DNA of 64,000 nt from Xylophilus sp. GOD-11R (GTDB lineage: Bacteria; Pseudomonadota; Gammaproteobacteria; Burkholderiales; Burkholderiaceae_C). Position numbers and translations under genes: made by a program. The notes under the pieces were generated by a model, which saw only the letters and a list, made by a program, of their open reading frames with translations, did not search any database and was not told the origin of the DNA. The first letter of the stretch is position 1. Each line of letters opens with the position of its first letter. This document shows, in pieces, positions 49,687-60,962 of this stretch. The DNA lies in assembly GCF_033546935.1 (NCBI RefSeq), contig NZ_CP137854.1:1302001-1366000 (forward strand), in the 5' to 3' direction.

Positions 49687-50634
49687 ATGAAAGTTCTGGT
49701 GTTAGGAACCGGCGGAACCATCGCCGGCGTGAGCGACGAATCGGCGCTGCGCGGCTATCGCGCGGCCGGCCTGTCGGTCGCATCGCTGGCTGAAAGCATC
49801 GTGGTGCCGGCAGGCGTCGAACTGGTCACCGAACAAGTTGCGCAGGTCGACAGCAAGGACATGGAAGAGTCGGTCTGGCTGGCACTGGCGCAGCGCCTGC
49901 GCTTCTGGCTGGCCCAGGACGATGTGACCGGCATCGTCGTCACGCACGGCACCGACACCCTGGAGGAGACGGCTTTCTTCCTGCACCTGGCGCTCGACCC
50001 GGCCAAGCCCGTGGTGCTGGTCGGTGCGATGCGTCCGGCGACCGACGCCTCGCCGGACGGACCGGGCAATCTGCGGGACGCCATTGCGGTTGCCGCGCAT
50101 GCGGGCGCACGGGGCGTTCTGGCGGTGTTCGGTGGGCGGGTCCTCGCCGGGCACGAGGTGCGCAAGGTTCATCCCACGCGGATCGACGCCTTCGAGGCAG
50201 GTGATGCCGGTTGCGTTGCCCGGCTGACCGACGAAGGCCTGCAGCAAGACCGCGACTGGCCGCGCGCGGGAGCCGCCTGCGTTTCGCGATCGATCGATGC
50301 CTTGGCCGAGCGGCTTGGCGGAGGCGGGCGCATGCCGTGGGTGGCATGGGTCGTCAGCCATGCAGGCTCCCAGGGACGCGAGGTGCGGGCGCTGCTGGCG
50401 GCGGGCGTCGAAGGGCTGGTGGTCGGGGGCACCGGCAATGCCATGGTGCACCGCGAGCTGGAGGCTGCCTTGGAAGAGGCGCGCCGGCAGGGCGTGCCGG
50501 TGGCTATCGGAAGCCGGTGCTCGCTGGGCGATGCGGAGTCGGCCGATGCGGCCGAGCCCGGCTCGGCGCTTCAGCCGGCCAAGGCAAGAATCGCGATGCA
50601 GCTGGCCCTGCTGACCAGGCCGGCTTCGCGTTGA
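49687..50634 (+). CDS. L-asparaginase, type II-like
   Basis: A 315-residue asparaginase hydrolysing asparagine to aspartate and ammonia. The two threonine motifs are intact: GTGGTIAGVSDE near the N-terminus (Thr11) and IVVTHGTDTLEETAFFL, followed by VGAMRPATDASPDGPGNL. There is no signal peptide, so unlike E. coli AnsB it is probably cytoplasmic. It is divergent from lexA across 88 bases containing both LexA boxes, so SOS control of this gene is conceivable. It converges on adk. Confidence 0.94.
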   Translation: MKVLVLGTGGTIAGVSDESALRGYRAAGLSVASLAESIVVPAGVELVTEQVAQVDSKDMEESVWLALAQRLRFWLAQDDVTGIVVTHGTDTLEETAFFLHLALDPAKPVVLVGAMRPATDASPDGPGNLRDAIAVAAHAGARGVLAVFGGRVLAGHEVRKVHPTRIDAFEAGDAGCVARLTDEGLQQDRDWPRAGAACVSRSIDALAERLGGGGRMPWVAWVVSHAGSQGREVRALLAAGVEGLVVGGTGNAMVHRELEAALEEARRQGVPVAIGSRCSLGDAESADAAEPGSALQPAKARIAMQLALLTRPASR

Positions 50635-50644
50635 TGGCGTCGAA

Positions 50645-52228
<1,584 letters not shown>

Positions 52229-52232
<4 letters not shown>

Positions 52233-52411
52233 AGCCCCAGTTCCTCGTCGCTCAGGGTACGGGCTTCGACTTCGAGCAGGATGGGGATGCCGTCGCGGAT
52301 CGGGTAGGCCAGGCGAGCGCTGCGCGACACCAGTTCCTGGCGTTCGAGGTCGACGATGAGCGGGCCTTTGGTGACGGGGCAGACCAGCAGGGCGAGGAGT
52401 TTGCTGTCCAT
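52229..52411 (-). CDS. Trm112/YcaR family small protein
   Basis: A 60-residue protein of the Trm112-like (UPF0434, YcaR) family: [20 protein letters not shown] followed by [17 protein letters not shown]. Bacterial members sit between lpxK and kdsB, as here, and some act as partners stabilising methyltransferases. Only one Cys of the zinc knuckle is retained, so zinc binding is doubtful. It lies 39 bases after lpxK and overlaps kdsB by four bases. Confidence 0.93.
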
Positions 52412-52450
52412 GGGCTTCTTCGAAATTCGGTGATCTGGAGGCGACGACGT

Positions 52451-53473
52451 TCAGCGCCCGCGGGAGGCGGATGATAGCCGTGCGTCCACCAGTCGGTCGA
52501 AGCGGGCGGTGAAGTCGGCCGGCAGTTCGAAGCGCAACGGCACGGCCAGTGCGTCGGGCCGATGGCGCCAGAGTTTGGCGGCGTCTTTCTCGGTGCAGAG
52601 CACGATCGTGTCGGCGGCGATCGGGGGCAGGCCGGAGGCGAAATCGGCATGATCCGGCAGCGCATGGGTTTCTTCCAGGACCAGGCCGCGTGCGCGCAGC
52701 ATCTCGAAAAAGGCTTCGGGTTGCGCGATGCCGGCGACAGCCGCGAGCCGCTGCGATCCGAGGGACGCCAGTGCGACGGTGGCGCCATCGGACCGCCGTG
52801 CCAAATCGGCCAGCCGGCGTTGTCCGCGAAAGCCCGCGAAGGCCGGCGACAGACCGGTGTGCAGCACCAGGTCGACGGCGCGCGGCCAGGGTTCGCGCAA
52901 GGGGCCGGCCGGCAACAGCCAGCCATTGCCGATGCCACGGTCGTCGAAGACGCAGACCTCGACATCGCGTGCCAGTGCCAGGTGCTGCAGGCCGTCGTCG
53001 CAGACCAGCAGCCTGGTCTGCGGATGCGCCGCCAGCAGCCGGCGCGCCGTGGCGGCACGGCGTCGGCCGACGAACACCGGCACGCCGGTGCGGCGGCGGA
53101 TCAGCAGCGGCTCGTCTCCCACGGCCCGCGGATCGCTGCCATCTTCGACCTCCAACCCGTGTTCGCCGTCGTTTTCAGGCGGCGTGCGGCCGTAGCCGCG
53201 CGACACCACACCGACCGCGATGCCGCGTGACGCGAGATGCTCGACAAGCGCGATCACCGTCGGCGTTTTTCCCGCTCCGCCCGCGATCACGTTGCCCACC
53301 ACTACCACCGGCACCGGCAGGCGCTCGGTACGCAGCACGCCGAAGCGATAGAGCCCGAGTCGCAGCGACCAGATGAAACGGTAGACGAGCGACACCGGCC
53401 AGAGCAGCCGCGCTCCCACGCCCCGGCGCTGCCAGCCCGCCTGCAGCCGCTGGGCGGGGCCAGGTCGTGTCAC
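52451..53473 (-). CDS. lpxK: Tetraacyldisaccharide 4'-kinase
   Basis: A 340-residue inner-membrane-associated kinase that phosphorylates the 4' position of the lipid A disaccharide. A hydrophobic/basic N-terminus ([20 protein letters not shown]) anchors it. The P-loop is [18 protein letters not shown], and the second motif is [12 protein letters not shown]. Later conserved parts include [16 protein letters not shown]. The start is a GTG overlapping the exbD stop by four bases (GTGA, 53470-53473), indicating coupling. Downstream are Trm112 and kdsB. Confidence 0.96.
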   Translation of the reverse strand: MTRPGPAQRLQAGWQRRGVGARLLWPVSLVYRFIWSLRLGLYRFGVLRTERLPVPVVVVGNVIAGGAGKTPTVIALVEHLASRGIAVGVVSRGYGRTPPENDGEHGLEVEDGSDPRAVGDEPLLIRRRTGVPVFVGRRRAATARRLLAAHPQTRLLVCDDGLQHLALARDVEVCVFDDRGIGNGWLLPAGPLREPWPRAVDLVLHTGLSPAFAGFRGQRRLADLARRSDGATVALASLGSQRLAAVAGIAQPEAFFEMLRARGLVLEETHALPDHADFASGLPPIAADTIVLCTEKDAAKLWRHRPDALAVPLRFELPADFTARFDRLVDARLSSASRGR

Positions 53474-53922
53474 GAACCGCTGGCCGGCCCGGGCCGTTGC
53501 GTGGAGAAAGTGATCTGCCCGAGCCCCGCACGGCGCGCGGCTTCCATCACGGTGATCACGTTCTGGTGCGCGGCGTTGGCATCGGCACTGATCACCACGA
53601 TGCTTTGGGGCCCCGCGGTGGCGGCCGCTTCGAGCAGCCGGCCGAGCGTGTCTACGGCGTTGGTCGCCGTCTGCTTGCCATTGATGGAGATGCGGCCGTC
53701 GCTGGTGATGGAGACGCGCACTTCGCGGGGATAGTCGCGCTGGGCCTGGGCGTCGGCCACCGGCAGGCGCAGCTGCAGTTCGGTGAAGCGGCTGTAGGTG
53801 GTGGACAGCATCAGGAAGATGACGACCACCAGCAGCACGTCGATGAAGGGGATCAGGTTGATCTCGGGTTCCTCGCGCGTGCCGGCGCGAAAATCCATGC
53901 GGGACCGTGAGCGGAAGTTCAT
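53470..53922 (-). CDS. exbD: ExbD/TolR family biopolymer transport protein
   Basis: A 150-residue inner-membrane protein with one membrane helix near the N-terminus (EINLIPFIDVLLVVVIFLML), containing the essential Asp, and a periplasmic domain. With the ExbB/TolQ-type partner encoded 19 bases upstream it converts proton-motive force into work on TonB or Tol partners. ExbD is preferred over TolR by its setting in the lpxK-kdsB cluster of Burkholderiales, where exbB-exbD is usual and no tolA/tolB is present. Confidence 0.92.
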   Translation of the reverse strand: MNFRSRSRMDFRAGTREEPEINLIPFIDVLLVVVIFLMLSTTYSRFTELQLRLPVADAQAQRDYPREVRVSITSDGRISINGKQTATNAVDTLGRLLEAAATAGPQSIVVISADANAAHQNVITVMEAARRAGLGQITFSTQRPGPASGS

Positions 53923-53941
53923 GGGCGCTGCCTGGGGTGGT

Positions 53942-54571
53942 TCAGAGCCGGCGAACCTGCACCAGGTGGCGCACGAAGCGCTCGGCCGCCAGCTCCAGCG
54001 TCATCAGGTGTGCGTCGACCCGGCCGCGAAAGTAGCGCCAGCAGATCAGCGAGGGAATCGCCACGATCAGGCCGAAGGCGGTGTTGTAGAGCGCGATCGA
54101 GATGCCCTGCGCCAGCTGCGCAGGGTTGGCGCCGCCGCTGCTGCCGGCCGTCTGCGAACCGAAGATCTCGATCATGCCGATGACGGTGCCGAGCAGCCCC
54201 AGCAGCGGCGCGGCCGAGGCGATGGTGCCCAGCGCGCCGAGGTAGCGTTCGAGCCGATGGGCGGCAATGCGGCCAGCGGCTTCGGTGGCCGCGCGCAAGT
54301 CGTCGGCGGTGCTGTTGGGGCGGTCTGCCAGTACCCGAAAGCTCGCGGCCAGCACTTCGCCAAGCGCGGAGTTCTGTTCGAGCTGGCGAATCACGTCCGG
54401 CCCCGGCATGCTGCGTGCCGACACGGTGATGGCTTCGTCGAGCAGCTTGGGCGGCGCGACCTTGTCGGTGCGCAGGCTCATGGCGCGTTCGATGACCAGC
54501 GCCAATGCCAGAACCGAGCACAGCAGCAACGGCCAGATCGGCCAACCTGCCGCTTGTATGATGGAAAACAA
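53942..54571 (-). CDS. exbB: MotA/TolQ/ExbB family proton channel protein
   Basis: A 209-residue inner-membrane protein with three membrane helices: an N-terminal one (AGWPIWPLLLCSVLALALVI), and two in the conserved channel region TIASAAPLLGLLGTVIGMIE and ISIALYNTAFGLIVAIPSLI. It pairs with the downstream ExbD. The start appears to be TTG at 54571 with GGGGGA about five bases upstream; no ATG or GTG is suitably placed. It heads the operon ending with adk and is divergent from xseA. Confidence 0.92.
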   Translation of the reverse strand: MFSIIQAAGWPIWPLLLCSVLALALVIERAMSLRTDKVAPPKLLDEAITVSARSMPGPDVIRQLEQNSALGEVLAASFRVLADRPNSTADDLRAATEAAGRIAAHRLERYLGALGTIASAAPLLGLLGTVIGMIEIFGSQTAGSSGGANPAQLAQGISIALYNTAFGLIVAIPSLICWRYFRGRVDAHLMTLELAAERFVRHLVQVRRL

Positions 54572-54733
54572 GAAGATCCCCCGTGCCAGTGACGGCGGCG
54601 ATTATGGCCCAGGGCTGTCACCGGCCCCCGCGGCCATCCACCAGACGCAGCCCACAGTTCGTGTGGATAACGTTGTGCGCAAGCCGGCTGGAAACTCCGC
54701 CATGCCGCACCAGTGCTTTCTCTCCACAGATCG

Positions 54734-56029
54734 ATGAATTTTTCAGCAGCTACCGGCTCCGTTCCCGCACCCCGCGTCTGGGCCGTCGGCGCGCTTTGCC
54801 GGGCCATCGCCGATGCGCTCGACGCGCGCTTCAACCCGGTGTCGGTGCGCGGCGAGATCAGCGGTTTTTCGCGAGCGGCCAGCGGTCACTGCTACTTTTC
54901 GCTGAAGGACGCGACCGGCCAGATCCGCGGCGCGATGTTCCGCCGCGTGGCGCAGATGATCGACTTCTCGCCGCGCGACGGTGAGCTGGTCGAGGTGCGC
55001 GGCAGGCTGGGGGTGTACGAGGCGCGGGGCGACCTGCAGCTGATCGCGGAATCGATGTCGCGGGTGGGGCAGGGCGGGCTGTACGAGCAGTTCCTGCAGC
55101 GCAAGGCCAAGCTCGAAGCCGAGGGGCTTTTCGATGCGGAGCGCAAGCGGCCCCTGCCCTCGATGCCGCGCCACATCGGCGTGGTGACCTCGCTCGGCGC
55201 GGCGGCACTGCACGACGTACTGAGCGCGCTGGCGCGGCGTGCGCCGCATGTGTCGGTGACGGTGTCGCCAGCGTCGGTGCAGGGCGCGGGCGCGCCGGCC
55301 GAGCTGGTGGCGGCGCTGTCCGCGCTGGCGCATCGGCCTGCGCCGCCGGACCTGATCCTGCTGGTGCGCGGCGGTGGATCGATCGAAGACCTCTGGGCCT
55401 TCAACGACGAGGCGCTGGCCCGCGCCATCGCGGCGAGCCCGATTCCGGTGATCAGCGGCGTCGGTCACGAAACCGACTTCACCATCGCCGATTTCGTCGC
55501 CGACCTGCGCGCGCCCACGCCCACCGCCGCGGCCGAGCTCGCGGCGCCGCAGCACACCATGCTGTTGCGTACGCTCGACCTGGCCACCGAGGCCCTCGAA
55601 GCCGCCGTCATGCGCCGCCTAGACCGCCACGGCCAGCGGCTCGACACCCTGGCCGCGCGCCTGTCGCGGCCCTCGGCCATCGTCGCCACGCAGCGGCTGC
55701 GGCTGGAGCGCCATGGCCAGTCGATGGCGCATGCGGTGAGCGCACAGATCGCCCGCGCGCGCCGGGGTTGCGACAACGCCGAGGTGGCTCTGCCGGCAGC
55801 GGTGCGGTCCGGTATCGACCGCCAGCGACAGCGCCTGGAGCGGGCCGAGCTGCGGCTGCGCATGCTCGATCCCGGCCTGGTGCTGCAGCGTGGCTATGCC
55901 TTCCTGGAAGACGCCTTAGGCGGCACCGTCACCAGCGTCGGCCAGACCCACGCCGGCCAGCGGCTGCAGGCCACGCTCGCCGACGGCACCGTGGCGCTGA
56001 CCGTCGATCCACCGCCTGCGAAGGATTGA
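54734..56029 (+). CDS. xseA: Exodeoxyribonuclease VII large subunit
   Basis: A 431-residue large subunit of exonuclease VII, which degrades single-stranded DNA from either end in repair. An N-terminal OB fold ([20 protein letters not shown]) leads to the catalytic domain with [16 protein letters not shown] and [19 protein letters not shown], and [21 protein letters not shown]; coiled-coil helices and [11 protein letters not shown] end it. ATG 54734 is preferred to an upstream in-frame ATG at 54713. The small subunit gene xseB is not in the window. Confidence 0.95.
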   Translation: MNFSAATGSVPAPRVWAVGALCRAIADALDARFNPVSVRGEISGFSRAASGHCYFSLKDATGQIRGAMFRRVAQMIDFSPRDGELVEVRGRLGVYEARGDLQLIAESMSRVGQGGLYEQFLQRKAKLEAEGLFDAERKRPLPSMPRHIGVVTSLGAAALHDVLSALARRAPHVSVTVSPASVQGAGAPAELVAALSALAHRPAPPDLILLVRGGGSIEDLWAFNDEALARAIAASPIPVISGVGHETDFTIADFVADLRAPTPTAAAELAAPQHTMLLRTLDLATEALEAAVMRRLDRHGQRLDTLAARLSRPSAIVATQRLRLERHGQSMAHAVSAQIARARRGCDNAEVALPAAVRSGIDRQRQRLERAELRLRMLDPGLVLQRGYAFLEDALGGTVTSVGQTHAGQRLQATLADGTVALTVDPPPAKD

Positions 56030-56081
56030 CGACGCTGCCTACAATCGTGGTTCCCCACAACGATCTCCCACAGAGGAAAAC

Positions 56082-56663
56082 ATGGAACACACGCTGCCGC
56101 CCCTGCCGTACGCGCTCGACGCACTCGAGCCGAACTACTCGAAGGAAACCCTCGAGTACCACTACGGCAAGCACCACAACGCCTACGTCGTGAACCTCAA
56201 CAACCTGCAGAAGGGCACCGAGTTCGAGGCGATGACCCTGGAGGAAATCGTCAAGAAGTCGTCCGGCGGCATCTACAACAATTCCGCGCAGATCTGGAAC
56301 CACACCTTCTTCTGGAACTGCATGGCTCCGGCCGGCGGCGGCGAGCCCTCGGGCGCACTGGCCGACGCTATTGCCGCCAAGTGGGGCAGCTACGCCGCGT
56401 TCAAGGAAGCCTTCGTGAAGTCGGCGGTCGGCAATTTCGGCTCGGGCTGGACCTGGCTGGTGAAGAAGACCGACGGCACCCTCGACATCGTCAACACCGG
56501 CGCCGCCGGCACGCCGCTGACCTCCGCCGACAAGGCCCTGCTGACCGTCGACGTCTGGGAACACGCCTACTACATCGACTACCGCAACCTGCGTCCGAAG
56601 TTCGTCGAGACCTTCCTGGACAAACTGGTCAACTGGAAGTTCGCCGAAGCCAACTTCGCCTGA
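56082..56663 (+). CDS. sodB: Superoxide dismutase (Fe type)
   Basis: A 193-residue superoxide dismutase. The metal ligands lie in [24 protein letters not shown] and [11 protein letters not shown] (the C-terminal Asp and His). Gln in [14 protein letters not shown] setting and FFWNCM favour iron over manganese, as does the short N-terminus beginning [17 protein letters not shown]. It lies 52 bases after xseA with AGAGGAAAAC before the ATG. A hairpin terminator follows. Confidence 0.96.
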   Translation: MEHTLPPLPYALDALEPNYSKETLEYHYGKHHNAYVVNLNNLQKGTEFEAMTLEEIVKKSSGGIYNNSAQIWNHTFFWNCMAPAGGGEPSGALADAIAAKWGSYAAFKEAFVKSAVGNFGSGWTWLVKKTDGTLDIVNTGAAGTPLTSADKALLTVDVWEHAYYIDYRNLRPKFVETFLDKLVNWKFAEANFA

Positions 56664-56704
56664 TCTCGCCAGATCGTTCGACGGCCTCGTGCCGCGAAGA
56701 AAGA

Positions 56705-56734
56705 AGCCAGCCCCCGTGGGCTGGCTTTTTTTTG
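56705..56734 (+). terminator. Rho-independent terminator of sodB
   Basis: The arms AGCCAGCCC and GGGCTGGCT around CCGT are followed by a T8 run. Confidence 0.92.
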
Positions 56735-56770
56735 GCCGTTCCGATCTGCACGCACGGCTTGCTTGATTCT

Positions 56771-56788
56771 TCTTCACGCCCCTGTCAC
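56771..56788 (+). promoter_or_regulatory. Possible PHO box
   Basis: TCTTCAC-GCCC-CTGTCAC has two 7-base repeats spaced 11 bases apart, resembling the PhoB direct repeat CTGTCAT-N4-CTGTCAT (6 of 7 in the second repeat, 4 of 7 in the first). It lies 46 bases upstream of the phosphatase start, a sensible place. Confidence 0.35.
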
Positions 56789-56833
56789 AGACGGCGCATT
56801 CCAATGGCGCTCACCCCACCGGAGCGCCACCAC

Positions 56834-58714
56834 ATGAATAGCGACAAGACGCCGAGCAACGCATTCCCCGCCGCCGATCCCCGCGAAGCCGCCAATCGGG
56901 GCCGCCGGGACTTTCTCGACTTCCTGGTGAAGTCGTCGTCCAGCGCCGTGGCCCTGGCGGCCGCCGGCTCGCTCGCAGCCTGCGGCGGCAGCAACGATCC
57001 CGTGGTGGCCGCGCCCGCTCCCGCGCCCGTGCCACCGACGCCCGCGACCTTCGCCTTCGGCATCGCCAGCGGTGATCCATTGACCGACCGCGTCATCCTC
57101 TGGACCCACGCCAAGGTGCCCGACAGCACCGCCGACGTAGCACTGACCTGGCAGGTCGCCCGCGACGCCGCCTTCGCGCAGATCGTGGCGAGCGGCCAGG
57201 TGAGCGCCACCGCCGCGACCTCGTTCACCGCCAAGGTCGACGCCACGGGTCTGGCCGCCGGCAACGACTATTTCTACCGATTCATCGATGCCGCCGGCAC
57301 CCGTTCCACCGTCGGCACCACGCGCACCCTGCCGGCGGCCGACGTGGCCTCGGTCCGCTTCGCGGTGTTCTCCTGCGCGCTCTACTCCGAAGGCTACTTC
57401 CACGCCTACGCCGATGCCGCGCAGTCCGACGCGCAATTCGCGGTGCACCTGGGCGACTACATCTACGAGTACGGCTCCGACCCGGCCAAATACGGCAACA
57501 CCAGCGTACCCGGCAACCGGGTGGCCAGCCCGGCCAACGACATCGTGACGATGAACGACTACCGGACCCGCTACGCCTTGTACAAATCCGACCTGAACCT
57601 GCAGGCCGCGCACGCGCGCATGCCCTGGATCACCGTCTGGGACGATCACGAGTTCGCCAACAACAGCTACGTGGGCGGCGCCGAGAACCACGACCCGGCC
57701 ACGCAGGGCGACTGGACCACGCGCAAGAACATCGCCGCGCAGGTCTATCACGAGTGGATGCCGATCCGCACGCCGGACACCCCCAACCTGCTGAAGATCT
57801 ACCGCCGCTTCGACTTCGGCCGCCTGCTCACGCTGCACATGCTCGACACGCGCATCGAGGGCCGCGACCGCCAGTACGACAACTTCGGCGACACCGACGG
57901 CGGCATCGCCCGCTACCTGGCAGGCCTGACGCCCGGCACCGGCGGCGTGCTGCCCGATGCATCGCGCCGCATGATGAGCGCCGAGCAGCAGGCCTGGCTG
58001 ACCTCGGGCATGAGCGCCTCCACCGCCACCTGGCAGGTGCTGGGCAACCAGACCATCATGGCGCGCATGTGGATTCCGACGTCGGTGCTCACCGGCATCG
58101 CGGGCGGCACGGCGACGGTCACTGCGGCCATCAACGACTACCTCACGGCCAAGGTGACCCGCGCCGCCGGCGGCACTGCCGCGCTGACGCCGACCCAGAC
58201 CGCGCTGCTCGACCCGACCGTCAACCTGCGCCTGCCCTACAACCTCGATTCATGGGACGGCTACCCGGCGCAGCGCGAGGCGATCCTGCAGACCGTGAAG
58301 GCGCAGGCCAAGCGCCTGGTCACCATTTCCGGCGATTCGCACGACGGCTGGTTCACCAACGTGTCGACCCTGGCGGGCGAGAAGGTCGGCATCGAATTCG
58401 CCGGCACCTCGGTCAGCTCCACCGGTTTCGAATCGGCCGGCCTCGGCGGCACGGCCACTTTCATCGACGGCAGCGCGCTCGTGCCGCAACTCGGCACAGC
58501 GGCGATCGGTGCGGGCCTGGGCCTCATCGACGACGTGAACTACTGCGACACCACCCAGCGCGGCTACCTGCGCATGACGGTGACCGCGCAGCAGATCACG
58601 ACGCAGTACGTCTTCGTCAGCAGCGTGAAGCTTCCCAACTACACCGCGACGGTCGGCAAGACCATCACCGTGCCGGCGACGAGCGGCGGCGTCGGCACGC
58701 CGGTCATCGCCTGA
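56834..58714 (+). CDS. phoD: PhoD-type alkaline phosphatase
   Basis: A 626-residue exported phosphatase. The N-terminus carries a Tat-type signal, NRGRRDFLDFLVKSSSSAVA, ending in SLAACGG, which may also be a lipobox. A beta domain follows (FAFGIASGDPLTDRVILWTH), then the calcineurin-like PhoD core with HLGDYIYEYG, WITVWDDHEFANNSY and VTISGDSHDGWFTNV for calcium/iron ligands. It releases phosphate from phosphoesters outside the inner membrane. ATG 56834 has GGAG nine bases upstream; ATG 56804 is an alternative giving ten more residues. A possible PHO box lies upstream. Confidence 0.92.
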   Translation: MNSDKTPSNAFPAADPREAANRGRRDFLDFLVKSSSSAVALAAAGSLAACGGSNDPVVAAPAPAPVPPTPATFAFGIASGDPLTDRVILWTHAKVPDSTADVALTWQVARDAAFAQIVASGQVSATAATSFTAKVDATGLAAGNDYFYRFIDAAGTRSTVGTTRTLPAADVASVRFAVFSCALYSEGYFHAYADAAQSDAQFAVHLGDYIYEYGSDPAKYGNTSVPGNRVASPANDIVTMNDYRTRYALYKSDLNLQAAHARMPWITVWDDHEFANNSYVGGAENHDPATQGDWTTRKNIAAQVYHEWMPIRTPDTPNLLKIYRRFDFGRLLTLHMLDTRIEGRDRQYDNFGDTDGGIARYLAGLTPGTGGVLPDASRRMMSAEQQAWLTSGMSASTATWQVLGNQTIMARMWIPTSVLTGIAGGTATVTAAINDYLTAKVTRAAGGTAALTPTQTALLDPTVNLRLPYNLDSWDGYPAQREAILQTVKAQAKRLVTISGDSHDGWFTNVSTLAGEKVGIEFAGTSVSSTGFESAGLGGTATFIDGSALVPQLGTAAIGAGLGLIDDVNYCDTTQRGYLRMTVTAQQITTQYVFVSSVKLPNYTATVGKTITVPATSGGVGTPVIA

Positions 58715-58720
58715 AGGCGC

Positions 58721-59194
58721 TCACCGGCCCGCTTCGAACGGCGCGCCGCCGAGCTTGGAACCCGCCTTGAAACCGCGATGCGCGAACCAGCCCTGGTTCA
58801 TTTCCAGCACATAACGAACCGGCTTGGTCGAGCAGTGCGAATCGGTGGTTTCGGGCTTCATGTCGGCCAGATTGACGATGGTGCCGTCGTCCGCCACGAA
58901 GGCGGCGGTCAGCGGCAGCAAGGTGTTCTTCATCCAGAAGCACTGCACCGCCGGCACGCTGAACGCGAACAGCATGCCTTCTGCCTGCGGCATCTCGCGG
59001 CGGAACATCAGGCCGATCTCGCGGGCCTGCGGCGTGGCGGCGACCTGGGCGTCGATGCGGTACATGCCGATGGTCATGACGACGCGCGGCAGGTCGGTCT
59101 GCGGCGCGGGTTGCGCCAGCGCCGGAGCGGCTGCGGCCGAGATCAGGGCGGCGGCTGCGATCAGGCGTCGCGGGAGGGATGAGAGGATTTGCAT
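58721..59194 (-). CDS. DUF192 family secreted protein
   Basis: A 157-residue protein with a signal peptide (LIAAAALISAAAAPALA) and a single DUF192 domain: QAREIGLMFRREMPQAEGML, FWMKNTLLPLTAAFV and VRYVLEMNQGWFAHRGFKAG are the family blocks. Its function is unknown. It converges on phoD with six bases between the stops. The start was placed where the signal peptide begins. Confidence 0.92.
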   Translation of the reverse strand: MQILSSLPRRLIAAAALISAAAAPALAQPAPQTDLPRVVMTIGMYRIDAQVAATPQAREIGLMFRREMPQAEGMLFAFSVPAVQCFWMKNTLLPLTAAFVADDGTIVNLADMKPETTDSHCSTKPVRYVLEMNQGWFAHRGFKAGSKLGGAPFEAGR

Positions 59195-59251
59195 CGCGGT
59201 GGCGCGCCTGGCGCGAGAAGCGGGTTGCCGAAGACGCGGCATTGTGGACCA

Positions 59252-59282
59252 TGCAAAAGAAAAGCGCCCCGGAGGGCGCTTT
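59252..59282 (-). terminator. Rho-independent terminator
   Basis: Read on the minus strand, AAAGCGCCC-TCCG-GGGCGCTTT with a T-rich tail (TTTTCTTTT) lies just after the 68-residue secreted protein gene. Confidence 0.8.
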
Positions 59283-59298
59283 GCCGTGAGCGACGCCT

Positions 59299-59505
59299 TT
59301 ACTTGGCCGTCTTGTCCATGTGCTTCTTGTGCTTGGTGGCGGTGTGCTTTGCCTTGGGCGTGGTCGCCTTCATGTCGCCCTTGGTGCCTTCGCCCATGGG
59401 GGCGACGGCGTCGCCGGTGGTCTTGGCGCTCGGAGCTGCCGGCGCCTGTGCGAATGCGCCGGTGACCAGGAATCCGGCGACGAGCGTAGCTATCAGTTTT
59501 TTCAT
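59299..59505 (-). CDS. Small secreted Lys/Ala-rich protein
   Basis: A 68-residue protein with a signal peptide (KKLIATLVAGFLVTGAFA) and a mature part rich in Lys, His, Ala and Thr (KAKHTATKHKKHMDKTAK), reminiscent of histone H1-like tails or of acid-shock-type proteins. No domain is recognised. It has its own terminator and is divergent from icd. Frequent Lys codons and the clear signal peptide support the frame. Confidence 0.75.
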   Translation of the reverse strand: MKKLIATLVAGFLVTGAFAQAPAAPSAKTTGDAVAPMGEGTKGDMKATTPKAKHTATKHKKHMDKTAK

Positions 59506-59682
59506 GTTGGAGTCCTGCAGTTTCTCTCGGGAAGGGCCGCCTTCCAAAAGCGGAAGGTCCCATCGCAACGCCGCCCGCGCCGGGCTGGTTGACAGGGCCG
59601 CTCGCCAAATTTTCAGACATAAAATTGCCGGCTGGGGCAGCGCCGCAGCCCCAGCTCTCCCGTCACCGAAAGCCATTTTTCC

Positions 59683-60936
59683 ATGTCCTACCAGCACATC
59701 CAGGTGCCTGCCCAAGGCGAGAAGATCACGGTCAATGCCGACCAGACACTGAATGTGCCGGACGAGCCGATCATTCCCTTTATCGAGGGCGACGGCACCG
59801 GCGTGGACATCACCCCGGTCATGCAGAAGGTGGTCGACGCGGCGGTGGCCAAGGCCTACGACGGCAAGCGCCGCATCCACTGGATGGAGGTCTACGCCGG
59901 CGCCAAGGCCGCCAGGCTCTATGGCGAAACGGCGCTGCTGCCCGACGAAACCCTGGCGGCGGTGCGCGAGTACGTGGTGTCGATCAAGGGCCCGCTGGCG
60001 CTGCCGGCCAGCGGCGTCGGCTCGCTCAACATCGCCCTGCGCCAGAAGCTCGACCTCTACGTCTGCATCCGGCCGGTGCGCTGGTTCCCGGGCGTGCCCA
60101 CGCCGCTGGCGGAGCCGGGCAAGACCGACATGACCATCTTCCGCGAGAACTCCGAAGACACCTACACCGGCATCGAGTTCGCCGCCGGCAGCGACAAGGC
60201 CCGCCGGCTCATCAAGATCCTGCAGGAAGATTTCGGGGTCAACAACATCCGCTTCCCGGAAACCTCGTCCATCGGCCTCAAGCCGGTATCGCGCGAAGGC
60301 ACCGAACGCCTCATGCGCAAGGCGCTGCAATACGCCATCGACTACGACAAGCCCAGCGTCACCATCGTGCACAAGGGCAACGTCATGAAGCTCACCGAGG
60401 GCAGCTTCCGCGACTGGGCCTATGCGCTGGCCCAGCGCGAGTTCGGCGCCGAGCCGGTCGACGGCGAGCGCTGGATGCGCTTCAAGAACCCGGGCACCGG
60501 CCGCTACATCACCGTGAAGGACGCGCTGGCCGACGCCTTCCTGCAGCAGAGCCTGCTGCGGCCGGCCGAGTTCAGCGTGATCGCCACGCTCAACCTCAAC
60601 GGCGATTACCTTTCCGACGCACTGTCCGCCCAGGTCGGCGGCGTCGGCATCGCGCCCGGCGGCAACATGAGCGACACCGTCGCCATGTTCGAGGCCACCC
60701 ACGGCCCGGCGCCCAAGTACGCCGGCAAGGACTACGTGAACCCCGGCTCCGAGATCCTCGCGGCCCAGATGATGCTGCGCCACATGGGCTGGACCGAGGC
60801 CGCCGACCTGATCGTCGGCGCCATGGAAAAAGCCATCGAGAGCAAGCGGGTCACCTACGACTTCGCCCGCCTCATGGCTGGCGCGATCCAGGTCAGCTGT
60901 TCGGGCTTCGGGCAGGTGATGATCGACAACATGTAG
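59683..60936 (+). CDS. icd: Isocitrate dehydrogenase (NADP-dependent)
   Basis: A 417-residue TCA-cycle enzyme oxidising isocitrate to 2-oxoglutarate. Motifs include [17 protein letters not shown], the substrate-binding serine region [29 protein letters not shown] and the metal-binding [15 protein letters not shown], followed by [20 protein letters not shown]. Length and start are typical of the E. coli-type homodimer. The serine in NSEDTY is the AceK phosphorylation site in E. coli. It is a single gene. Confidence 0.97.
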   Translation: MSYQHIQVPAQGEKITVNADQTLNVPDEPIIPFIEGDGTGVDITPVMQKVVDAAVAKAYDGKRRIHWMEVYAGAKAARLYGETALLPDETLAAVREYVVSIKGPLALPASGVGSLNIALRQKLDLYVCIRPVRWFPGVPTPLAEPGKTDMTIFRENSEDTYTGIEFAAGSDKARRLIKILQEDFGVNNIRFPETSSIGLKPVSREGTERLMRKALQYAIDYDKPSVTIVHKGNVMKLTEGSFRDWAYALAQREFGAEPVDGERWMRFKNPGTGRYITVKDALADAFLQQSLLRPAEFSVIATLNLNGDYLSDALSAQVGGVGIAPGGNMSDTVAMFEATHGPAPKYAGKDYVNPGSEILAAQMMLRHMGWTEAADLIVGAMEKAIESKRVTYDFARLMAGAIQVSCSGFGQVMIDNM

Positions 60937-60962
60937 CCCGCCATCGGCGCGGCCCGGCGCCT

